64,000 nt of DNA from Novosphingobium decolorationis (lineage in GTDB: Bacteria > Pseudomonadota > Alphaproteobacteria > Sphingomonadales > Sphingomonadaceae). The stretch is taken from assembly GCF_018417475.1 (NCBI RefSeq), contig NZ_CP054856.1, positions 3,689,001-3,753,000 of the forward strand, read 5' to 3'. The notes under the pieces were generated by a model, which was given only the letters and a program-made list of their open reading frames with translations, had not been told where the DNA came from and did not search any database. The first letter of the stretch is position 1. Each line of letters starts with the position of its first letter. This document shows, in pieces, positions 8,469 through 15,917 of the stretch. The translations under genes and the position numbers were made by a program.

Positions 8469-10583
8469 TCAAAAACCCACCTTACCGCTGCGTTCGCCGC
8501 GAAGTGTTGCTTCTTCGCAGAGCCATGTCACGAGGGTCTTACCCCTGGTTTCCCCCAGGAGTTGAGCGCGCCGGGCAACCACGGCAAAATCGCCCGGGGT
8601 CTGGCCTTCGAGCGGAGGCGTTCCTGTGGGCGGCGCCATGCCAAAATGGGCAGCGAACAGGGCGTTGGCCTGATCTTGCGACATCGCCTGGAAGCTGGCG
8701 CGCAGAGTGAAGCGGCGCTGCGTGGCGGGATCGAGCGCTGTGGCAAGGTTGGTGGTCGCCACCATCGGGGTTTCGAGGCATTCCATCCAGCGCAGCATCT
8801 CGTTCACCATCCCGCGCTCCCAGCTGCGCTGACCGCCATCCCGGGCAAACAGGAAGCTGTCCGCCTCGTCGATCAGCAGCAGGGCGCCGCGGTCGTGGGC
8901 ACGCATGAACACGCGTGCGATGTTTGCTTCGGTTTGGCCGACAAAGGGACCAAGCAAGTCGGATCCGCGCACGTCTTCGAGAGGCATGTCCATGCGCTGG
9001 GCCAGATGGCGCGCATAGGCCGACTTGCCCGTGCCCGAGGGCCCTGACAGGAGCAGGCTCCAGCCTTTGTGGGGCGCGTCGCACAATCGCTGTGCCAGCG
9101 CGGCAAGATCCGTGTCGGCGCGCGCGTAGGCGGGGTGGTACACAGCGCTGGCAGGTGGCGTAGGCGGCTTATGGCGTCCCATCGCCTTCAGGATGCCGGT
9201 AATTGCGTCCTCGGCGGTTTGCGCCTTACCCGTGGTCAGTTTCGCAGTGCGCAGTCCCTGAGCGAGCAACGCGGGCTCCGTCTCGATCCGGGCAAGACGT
9301 TGCGCCTCTGCCTCGCTCACCTCCATGCGCAGGGCGGCGGCACTGCGTTGTACGACGCGCTCGCGCACGCGGACAGGAGGGGTATCAAATCCGATGGCAA
9401 GGTTCATGCGGCGGATCAGGGCAGGGTCGAGCAGGGCTGGATCGTTGAGAATCCACACGGTCGGAACCCTGGGGTCTTCGACCATCCTGTTGCGCCACAG
9501 CTTGGAGCCGGATTCGCTGTCTCGCATGGGAACATGCAGGACATCGTCGGCCTCATCGACGACGATGAGCGTGCGGCTTTCGCCTGCACCCAGGATACGA
9601 AGAAGCGCCAGATGGCTCATGCGGTCGGAGCGATCGGGCTCGCCGCCACGTCTGTCTACCAGACCGGCGAAGACCGCGTGGCGTGCGGACAGGTCGGCAA
9701 GGTGCCGGGCGAACTCGCTCTTGCCCGTTCCGGGAAGTCCGTGAAGCAGGATCGAGACCGGCTCGCCTGAAGCGATCAGGTGTGCTGCCAGCTTCGCGGC
9801 TTCGCCCAGGTGTTCGAAATCGGGCGCGGAGAGCGTCGATGGTGGGGCAGGGGGCAGCAGGTTGGCGCGCAGCGTCTGTGTATCGTCCCACAGGCTGCGT
9901 GTGACCCGCTGCAGCAAAGGAGATGCTTGGTATTCGCCGTCGCCATCAGGAAGGATCATGCCGCTGTTGATCAGCAGGCAGTCCCGGCCCAATCGGCTAT
10001 CGATCTCGCTCGCGCAAAGGCCGGAAAAGAGCGCGATCACTTCTGCGTTGGCCGTGTTCGAATTGAAGGGCAGGGCCGTCAGCAGTGCGCTCCAGGTCGC
10101 GAAGGTGTCGATGCGGGCCACCAGCTGCAGGATGGTTTCTTCCACGGCGTCCAGACCGATGAGGTCTGCCAGAAGGCTCAATCTACGGCTCAAGGCGGAG
10201 CGGCTCGTGTCGGTCGTGAAATCGCCCTCATTTTCGTTGGCAGCCTGTGCCCGGTCCTCGAAGGCAACGGCAAGGCAGCGCATTTCCTCGGGGAAAGTTG
10301 CCGCGTCGGCCCCAGGCACATCCTCGGGCAGCACGTCGAGAATGATCGCGCGGTTCTGGATGAAGTGATGCAGGTTGTCCGAGGCCATCTTGAGCTGGCG
10401 TTCGTTCAACCCAAAGGCGACGTTGACAAGCGCCATGCGCAGCATCTGCTGCTCGGCTTCGTCCATGCCGGGAGCTTCGACGGGATGGCGGCGGCGGCGC
10501 TGACGTGCGGGGATGTAATGGCGGTTGGGCTTTCTCATGGCGACCGGTCTGGAACCGGTGCATGACAAAATCGGTCGCGTCAT
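8469..10583 (-). CDS. Tandem AAA+ ATPase (two ATPase modules)
   Basis: 704 aa cytoplasmic ATPase with two AAA+ modules. The first has Walker A GLPGTGKS (about 282-289) and Walker B LIVVDEAD (about 339-346). The second has GPSGTGKS (about 514-521), LLLIDEAD (about 568-575), a sensor-1 like ATTN and an arginine-rich RRFTLRASF, close to classical/FtsH-Cdc48 type modules. The N-terminal 250 residues are helical and unassigned. Start uncertain: ATG at 10583, or ATG at 10538 giving MRKPNRHYIPARQRRRR, a basic leader. It is first in an operon with the 205-aa unknown gene and is divergent (78 bp) from a HEPN protein gene, suggesting a remodelling ATPase controlling an effector. The exact family is not recognised. 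Confidence 0.85.
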   Translation of the reverse strand: MTRPILSCTGSRPVAMRKPNRHYIPARQRRRRHPVEAPGMDEAEQQMLRMALVNVAFGLNERQLKMASDNLHHFIQNRAIILDVLPEDVPGADAATFPEEMRCLAVAFEDRAQAANENEGDFTTDTSRSALSRRLSLLADLIGLDAVEETILQLVARIDTFATWSALLTALPFNSNTANAEVIALFSGLCASEIDSRLGRDCLLINSGMILPDGDGEYQASPLLQRVTRSLWDDTQTLRANLLPPAPPSTLSAPDFEHLGEAAKLAAHLIASGEPVSILLHGLPGTGKSEFARHLADLSARHAVFAGLVDRRGGEPDRSDRMSHLALLRILGAGESRTLIVVDEADDVLHVPMRDSESGSKLWRNRMVEDPRVPTVWILNDPALLDPALIRRMNLAIGFDTPPVRVRERVVQRSAAALRMEVSEAEAQRLARIETEPALLAQGLRTAKLTTGKAQTAEDAITGILKAMGRHKPPTPPASAVYHPAYARADTDLAALAQRLCDAPHKGWSLLLSGPSGTGKSAYARHLAQRMDMPLEDVRGSDLLGPFVGQTEANIARVFMRAHDRGALLLIDEADSFLFARDGGQRSWERGMVNEMLRWMECLETPMVATTNLATALDPATQRRFTLRASFQAMSQDQANALFAAHFGMAPPTGTPPLEGQTPGDFAVVARRAQLLGETRGKTLVTWLCEEATLRGERSGKVGF

Positions 10584-10660
10584 TTCGCAGTCAGAGAAGT
10601 TTCCAAAATTCAGGGGTATAGATACTGTTCTTTTGCCTCCGCAGCGTTAGCATCGCGGAC

Positions 10661-11350
10661 ATGCCGCACCTCTACTCCGCCGATCATCCGCTCCATGCGC
10701 AAAGCCTCAAGGACAAGCAGCGCAGGCTGCGCGATGGCTTCGCGCCGCCGCTTACTTTGCGTGTCCATCGCGCTTTGTCCTGGCTGCTGCGCGCCGAGCA
10801 GGAAACGGACGATGAGGACGTGCGGTTCATCCTGCTGTGGATCGGTTTCAATGCTGCTTATGCAGGCGATATCAGTCAGGCATCGGGCGAGGACGGGCGC
10901 ACCGAGCGCGAACGCTTCCTGGAATTCTTCCATACGATGGTGCGCTTCGATTCCACACACCGGCTCTACGATGCCTGCTGGGACCGGTTCACGAGCGAGA
11001 TCCGCCTGCTGCTCAACAACCGGTATGTCTATGCCGCGTTCTGGTTGCACCAGAACGGCTATGCCGGGTATTCCAACTGGGACCTTCGTCTCGCGGATGA
11101 GTGGCGCCAGATCAGCAAGGCGCTGGCTGCGCATGACACCGCCACGCTGCTCTCCAAGCTGTTCGACAGGCTTTACGTTCTGCGCAACCAGCTCGTCCAT
11201 GGCGGAGGCACCTGGAACAGTTCGGTCAACCGTGAACAGGTCGAAGGATGTTCCGCCCTGCTGGGTTGCCTCCTGCCGATTTTCATCGACCTGATGATGG
11301 ACAATCCCGGCCATGACTGGTCGATGCCACATTACCCAGTCGTGGATTGA
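10661..11350 (+). CDS. HEPN-like protein (possible RNase)
   Basis: 229 aa, mostly helical and cytoplasmic. The key signature is RNQLVHGG at residues 175-182, which fits the RNxxxH catalytic motif of HEPN domains, here at the end of a long helix (LLSKLFDRLYVLRNQLVH). Helices around DVRFILLWIGFNAAYA fit the start of the fold. HEPN proteins are frequent toxins, abortive-infection RNases and defence effectors. The gene is divergent from the tandem AAA+ ATPase with a 77-bp gap, so they probably share regulation. I am sure of the motif, fairly sure of the fold, and RNase activity is inference. Confidence 0.75.
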   Translation: MPHLYSADHPLHAQSLKDKQRRLRDGFAPPLTLRVHRALSWLLRAEQETDDEDVRFILLWIGFNAAYAGDISQASGEDGRTERERFLEFFHTMVRFDSTHRLYDACWDRFTSEIRLLLNNRYVYAAFWLHQNGYAGYSNWDLRLADEWRQISKALAAHDTATLLSKLFDRLYVLRNQLVHGGGTWNSSVNREQVEGCSALLGCLLPIFIDLMMDNPGHDWSMPHYPVVD

Positions 11351-11564
11351 TCGTTTCTGTGAGGCTGGCGGAGTGGCATGGCTTGCTGATGCGCAGCATG
11401 ACCGTTTCTGTCGCAGGTTGGCCGCAGGGCGTACCTTGCGCCCTGCGGCGCATGTCACGCTTGTTGAGGATCATGGAATTTGAAGCTGTTGCAAGACAGG
11501 GGGGGCATGGCCTCTCGCCTGCGGGGGGCTGCTGTTCGTAGGGGCGGGGGCCCTGTGTCTAGCG

Positions 11565-12074
11565 ATGTGTCTCATCCTTGCTGCGAACATCGTTGGTCCT
11601 TCGGCGGAGGTGTTTGTGGACATGGTGCCGGGCAACGATCCCGCGAGGAATGGTACCGCGCCGGATCCGTTCGCGCAGTATCCGGCGCAGGATGTCTTCT
11701 TCGAAGATGCCCCGGTAGAGCCGATCCTGGAGGGGGGGGATCCACCGCACCGCCGCTATATCACCGCACTGCGCGCGGCGGGGCGCGAAATGCCCGATTT
11801 TGCAGGGCATTACCGGGTCGTGCACTATGGCTGCGGCACGATGTGCGGGTCTGCCAAGTTCCTCGATCGACGGTCCGGGCGTATTCTCGATCTGCCTGCT
11901 GGACTGGCTCGCTATTCGCCCGATCTGATGCACACTGCCGCCAGTCGGCTCCTGCGGGTGAGGGATGCACTGGAAGGGGCGTGGACGCGCTGCCGTTTTA
12001 CTGACCTGGTGCTGGAAGACGGGCAGTTCAGAACGGTCGCGCAGCATGACGGGCCCTGCTCGGAGGATGCCTGA
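11565..12074 (+). CDS. Exported protein with FAGHY/GCGT motif, signal peptide out of frame
   Basis: 169 aa from ATG 11565. The middle carries FAGHYRVVHYGCGTMCGSAK, a conserved motif of a small periplasmic family of unknown role (FAGHY...GCGxxC). As annotated the protein lacks a proper signal peptide. A better start is ATG at 11507, preceded by a G-rich RBS, but it is one base out of frame. Removing one G from the run of six at 11523-11528 would give MASRLRGLLFVGAGALCLAM, a typical export signal. So this is either a frameshifted gene or a phase-variable one. Its stop overlaps the start region of the exonuclease gene, suggesting co-transcription. Confidence 0.65.
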   Translation: MCLILAANIVGPSAEVFVDMVPGNDPARNGTAPDPFAQYPAQDVFFEDAPVEPILEGGDPPHRRYITALRAAGREMPDFAGHYRVVHYGCGTMCGSAKFLDRRSGRILDLPAGLARYSPDLMHTAASRLLRVRDALEGAWTRCRFTDLVLEDGQFRTVAQHDGPCSEDA

Positions 12075-12078
12075 GGAG

Positions 12079-12648
12079 ATGGAGACCGCCAGCCAGACTC
12101 TTGCCTGGATTTCGCACGATCCGGGCTGGCCACTGGTCACGCTCGATTTCGAGGCATCGTGCCTCGATGTCGGCAGCTATCCCATCGAGGTTGGCCTGTG
12201 TCGCTGGGATGGGCCGGAAAGCCGGGCGCGCGAATGGTCAGCGCTGATCCGGCCGGAACCGCAATGGGCCGCGCAGGGCATCTGGACGCAGGAGGCGCAA
12301 GGCGTTCACGGGATCTCCCGCGAACAGCTTGAAGGCGCCCTCCCGTCTGCCGCGATCATCGATCAGATCAACAGCTTTGCCGGTAGCAGAACCGCGTTTT
12401 GCGATGGCGGCCGCTATGATCAGAAATGGTTGGCGATGCTGCGCCGCGCTGCGGACCTACCGCTGCACTTGCGCTTTGGCGATGTCACCATGCTGCAGAA
12501 CCGGCTGGACGATGCTGGACGGCTGCGCATGAAACAGTTTCTCGTCGTCCAAACCGCCCCCCACCGCGCAGGTCCCGACGCCTCGCGGTTGATGCGCGCA
12601 TTGTGCGAGGGGATCGGCATCGCATGGCCGGGAGTGGATGGCGAATAG
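12079..12648 (+). CDS. DEDDh 3'-5' exonuclease (DnaQ-like)
   Basis: About 189 aa from ATG 12079; ATG 12067 adds four residues and overlaps the previous stop (TGA 12072-12074). A GGAGG lies just upstream of 12067. All DEDDh motifs are present: TLDFEAS near residue 20 (Asp, Glu), CDGGRYDQKWL near the middle (Asp) and HRAGPDA near residue 168 (HxAxxD). The fold would degrade single-stranded DNA or RNA from the 3' end. It is a short stand-alone exonuclease placed after the AAA+/HEPN divergent locus and coupled to the exported protein gene. A role in defence is inferred from location only. Confidence 0.85.
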   Translation: METASQTLAWISHDPGWPLVTLDFEASCLDVGSYPIEVGLCRWDGPESRAREWSALIRPEPQWAAQGIWTQEAQGVHGISREQLEGALPSAAIIDQINSFAGSRTAFCDGGRYDQKWLAMLRRAADLPLHLRFGDVTMLQNRLDDAGRLRMKQFLVVQTAPHRAGPDASRLMRALCEGIGIAWPGVDGE

Positions 12649-13088
12649 GCCCTTGCGCGTGCAGTTCGCCACTCGATCGGGATCGGTGCGCCGAAGCCGC
12701 CTTCTCCGCTGACCTTGCACAGCGCCCGGAACATCGCTGCCTCCTCGTCTCGCTCCGGGTCATCGCAGCCGATCAGTGCGCTGTCCGCCCGCGTGCTGTG
12801 ACCCGTCTGTTCGTAAGACTCGTCCCACAATCTGGCCCGATGCACCTTGTCTCTGGGGCTGCAGGGAGAATAGCAGAAGCCAACCTTCCAAAAGAGACCG
12901 CGAAGGATCTCGGCAAGGAACGCGGGGTAGGAGCGACCTGTGAGCTCGCCATCTGCCCTTCGTTCGTCCTTGCCAAGCGGGCCGCTCCGGTCGGTCAGGC
13001 GGAAGAGGGGGCGCGACTTTGCCCGTTCGGGGCGTAGCGCCAGCCAACCCGGACACATAGAGTAGATGTTTCGTAATGAATTGAATTA
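12649..13088. other. Region without a supported gene
   Basis: 440 bp between the exonuclease and the next gene. Long frames exist on both strands (leftward 12420-13058, rightward 12426-13037), but they overlap the exonuclease antisense, and neither has a convincing RBS or known motif. The leftward frame could be a decayed gene. Base composition drops sharply to AT-rich at about 13070-13100, where a promoter for the next gene is likely. Confidence 0.35.
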
Positions 13089-13139
13089 TTGGATATTTAT
13101 TGTGTGGGGCTGGTCGTCCAGAGCGTAAGGGCTAAGTAT

Positions 13140-13913
13140 ATGTTGAAGCACGAAATGGCGCGGCCCGTGCCGCAGTGGTTGAGCGAGCTTGACCCTGCTG
13201 CCATACCGTATACCGATTTTCCCTTGGAAAAGATTCTTGAGAATTCGCTGTACTATCCGGCCTGCGGGTTCGATGGGCGTCCTGTCCAATTCCTAGGAGG
13301 CTTCGTACATGGTTTTATCTATGTCGACTATCTCGTTGAAAATCAGAGCGTTGTTGACCGGGCGTCGTCGTCCGAAAGCGGCTTTTCCGGGTATCGCCTG
13401 ATCGGAAGCAAGGAGTTGAAGGTATCCGATCTTGCACCCCAAGGCTGGGCGCCTCGGGTACCGTTGCAGTTTCGGCAGGACTTGCAGAAATTTCAGTCCA
13501 TCCAGCGGCGCTGGACCATGCCGGAAGCATTTGCCACCTGGTACGTCTTCGAGAGGGCGTCAGGGCTCTCGGATGAGCATGGTCCGATGCGCTTCAGTCT
13601 TCTCCATATCTGCGGAGATGGAGTGACTACATATCAGGCACTGTATCACACTGCAGGTTGTGCACCTGAAGTGCTGGCCATTATCCAGCCGGGGACTGGC
13701 TTTGGCGGCAACTATACCGACTTTCGAGATCCGACAGGCTTTTTCGCATGGACCGTTCTGCACAATCCCGCCGGGGCAACGCCCGAGTATCTCGTCTGCG
13801 GTGGGCGGTTAGTTGATTATACCGAAGCCTTCTGGCCTGATCACTATCCCGATCATGTGGAATGGTTCCAGAGGGTTTACGGTAATGGAGTGTGGCGGCG
13901 TAAGGCCATGTAG
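13140..13913 (+). CDS. Conserved unknown protein (YYPACGFDG type)
   Basis: About 257 aa from ATG 13140; ATG 13089 would add 17 residues and ATG 13155 is also possible, none with a good RBS. It has no signal peptide or membrane helix. The N-terminal part contains ENSLYYPACGFDGRPV and GGFVHGFIYVDY, a pattern I associate with a widespread uncharacterised family found in variable regions of proteobacterial genomes. Aromatic residues are frequent throughout, and a CGDGVTTYQALY segment lies near the centre. The gene is AT-richer than its neighbours, suggesting separate acquisition. No function can be given. Confidence 0.7.
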   Translation: MLKHEMARPVPQWLSELDPAAIPYTDFPLEKILENSLYYPACGFDGRPVQFLGGFVHGFIYVDYLVENQSVVDRASSSESGFSGYRLIGSKELKVSDLAPQGWAPRVPLQFRQDLQKFQSIQRRWTMPEAFATWYVFERASGLSDEHGPMRFSLLHICGDGVTTYQALYHTAGCAPEVLAIIQPGTGFGGNYTDFRDPTGFFAWTVLHNPAGATPEYLVCGGRLVDYTEAFWPDHYPDHVEWFQRVYGNGVWRRKAM

Positions 13914-13941
13914 AGAACTCGCCCGAGCTATGCCTTGCACT

Positions 13942-14531
13942 TCAGGCAGAGGAAGGGCAAGGCCTTGTTCCTTTGGGACGTAGTGCGAGCGCCAATAGCG
14001 CGAAGGCCTCGTCAATCCAAGGCGCAATCACCCCGGGATTGTCGCCGCCATACCAGTCCAGGCAGGTCCCGTCTTCGCGCAGCGATGCCACCAGCTTGCC
14101 CGCGCGTCGGTCTGACCAGGTGATGCGCGCGCCATCCGGGTCGATCCAGATGACATCGACCAGTGCAGACCAAATCTGCGCGGCCGCAACGCCATCTTCG
14201 CGACCCGCGCGCCGACAACGCGCTCTGCATCGAGCTTGAAGCGTTCGCGGTGGCGCTCTGTGCGGGGGCTGGCGCCCATTTCGGCAGGATCAAGAAACAA
14301 TGCCGCACTCCCTGGAACGGTTTGCGTGGCGCCACCCATGGCCGCGCGGAGCGCGTTGGTCGGGTCGGGTGGTGCGATCGGCCAGCGCTGCGCTTCGTAG
14401 GCTTCGACCTGCATTGCCAGCACGTCGAGGCGGTCATGGGGTTCGGTGCCCGGCGCGGCGCCCCACAGGCCCTCTGTCACGGCGAGCGCGGCGGCGTGGT
14501 CCTCATCGTTGCGGATGGGGAAAACGTCCAT
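13942..14531 (-). pseudogene. Frameshifted gene with HigA-like N-terminus, fourth cistron of the mcr operon
   Basis: ATG at 14531 lies 3 bp after the mcrC stop. The first 65 residues (PIRNDEDHAAALAVTEGLWG, DRLDVLAMQVEAYE, PIAPPDP) match the N-terminal region of HigA-type antitoxins, but the helix-turn-helix that should follow is absent. The frame stays coding-like until about 14200, and a coherent second frame (AAAQIWSALVDVIWIDPDGARITW, then DWYGGDNPGVIAPWIDEAF) then runs to TGA at 13942-13944. A one-base shift around 14195-14215 joins them. It is either a decayed antitoxin-like gene or an unrelated small partner of McrBC. The N-terminal similarity is clear; the rest is unknown. Confidence 0.6.
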
Positions 14532-14534
14532 TTT

Positions 14535-15917
14535 TCAAGCCGCACGCTGCCGCGGCGAAGGTCTGGTGCGATCCAGGCTCTGGACGATGAGATCGCGCAA
14601 GGCGCGGGCGCTTGCTCGAGGGGATGCGGCCATGTCCACGGCGGCAATCGAGAGTGTCCTTTCGCCATCGGGGTGCACGGTGAAGCTGCGCAGCATCCTG
14701 CTGCCGCTTCCCGGCCGTGCCGGATAGAGCAGCATCAGCTGCGCGCAGTCATGGACCTGACCATAGGCCATCATCTGGTAGACATCGCCCTGACTGACGC
14801 CGCCCTTGCCCGAGAGCGAGGCCGGCTCGCCGCCGGCATCATGCTCGTTCTGGTCGAGGTGGCCGCGATCAAGGTGATCGGCGTCGAGCGGCTTCCACTT
14901 GGTGTCGATGATCGCCACTGTCCGGCCATTCTTGCGGATCACGATATCCGGGCGCATCTGGAAGAGATCGCGGCTGTTTTCACGCAGGCAGTAGCGGCTC
15001 TGGTCCTGTGTGCGGACATCGTATCCGGCATCTGCGAGGCCGCGTCTCAGCAGCGTTGCGACGGCCTTCTCGAACAGGTCGTTCATCGGGAACAAGAGCG
15101 AATGGCCCCGGGGGGCGGAGCCCTTGTGGCCGGTGCCCTGCCAGTCCTGGCCGAGCAGCATGCGCGCCACTTTCAGAAGGCTTTCCCAGCGCTTGTTCGA
15201 ACGCTCGATGGTGATGGCCTGCCAGGGGAGCCGGTTCGGCGGCAGCAGCGTCACATCATCGAAGGCATAGCGCAGTTCATCGAGCAGGCGGGCTGTCGAG
15301 AGCGTGCGTGTTCGCCGGCGCAAGCTGACGATGGCGCAGGCCATGACCTGCATCAGCGGAATGTCGGCGTCGAGCTCGTCATAGCGGCACGCGAGGCGAT
15401 CGGGGCGCACCGCATTGACAGTGAACTGGCGCGTCGCGTGGAGCTGCCCGCGCAGCGCGCGCAGGTCGTCCTCGCGTGCGAGATAGTGGCGCGGCAGTCC
15501 CTGCCGGGCCTGGGTCGCAAGGCGCGTGGCGAAGATTCGGATGAACAGGTCGAGCAGGGTCTCGGCGCCGCGCGCCATGGCGGCCGCCTCGCCTTCGGCA
15601 AGCCTGAGATCGTGCGCGAGATCTATCAGCGAGACGAGCCGCGCGCGCAAGCTCGACCTGTTGTCGAGGTGGCTTGCGGGATCGATCTTGGGCAGGATTT
15701 CCAGACTGATCCCCGGTGCGGAGAGCACCCCCACCAGCTGACCCACCTTCACGTGGTCGCGATAGTGGGTGAGGATCGCGCACCCGTCCCTGCCGCCGAG
15801 CGGATGGGACCTGGCGGCCTGTTCGAGCGCGAGCGCCTCGCGCGGCGAGAGCGCGCCTTGCGCGCCCTTCTGCGCTACCGCGATCCGGCCCCATTCCGGG
15901 CAAGCGAGGTGCCTCAT
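14535..15917 (-). CDS. mcrC: McrC-type endonuclease subunit of a McrBC system
   Basis: 460 aa. McrC is the nuclease partner that binds the McrB motor ring and cuts modified DNA. The N-terminal region (ILTHYRDHVKVGQLVGVL, LEILPKI) fits the McrB-contacting part. The C-terminal PD-(D/E)XK nuclease is complete: FEKAVATLLRR, RPDIVI with Asp at about 324, and AIIDTKWK with Asp338 and Lys340, then a QMMAYG helix. ATG at 15917 overlaps the mcrB stop by four bases (ATGA), showing translational coupling. It lies third in a four-gene leftward operon. The subunit looks intact even though its McrB partner is split by a stop codon. Confidence 0.93.
   Translation of the reverse strand: MRHLACPEWGRIAVAQKGAQGALSPREALALEQAARSHPLGGRDGCAILTHYRDHVKVGQLVGVLSAPGISLEILPKIDPASHLDNRSSLRARLVSLIDLAHDLRLAEGEAAAMARGAETLLDLFIRIFATRLATQARQGLPRHYLAREDDLRALRGQLHATRQFTVNAVRPDRLACRYDELDADIPLMQVMACAIVSLRRRTRTLSTARLLDELRYAFDDVTLLPPNRLPWQAITIERSNKRWESLLKVARMLLGQDWQGTGHKGSAPRGHSLLFPMNDLFEKAVATLLRRGLADAGYDVRTQDQSRYCLRENSRDLFQMRPDIVIRKNGRTVAIIDTKWKPLDADHLDRGHLDQNEHDAGGEPASLSGKGGVSQGDVYQMMAYGQVHDCAQLMLLYPARPGSGSRMLRSFTVHPDGERTLSIAAVDMAASPRASARALRDLIVQSLDRTRPSPRQRAA

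Noticed and set aside
12420..13058. 212-codon leftward frame as a gene
   Set aside because: It overlaps the exonuclease gene antisense for over 200 bp and has no known motif or good RBS. I kept the region as unassigned.
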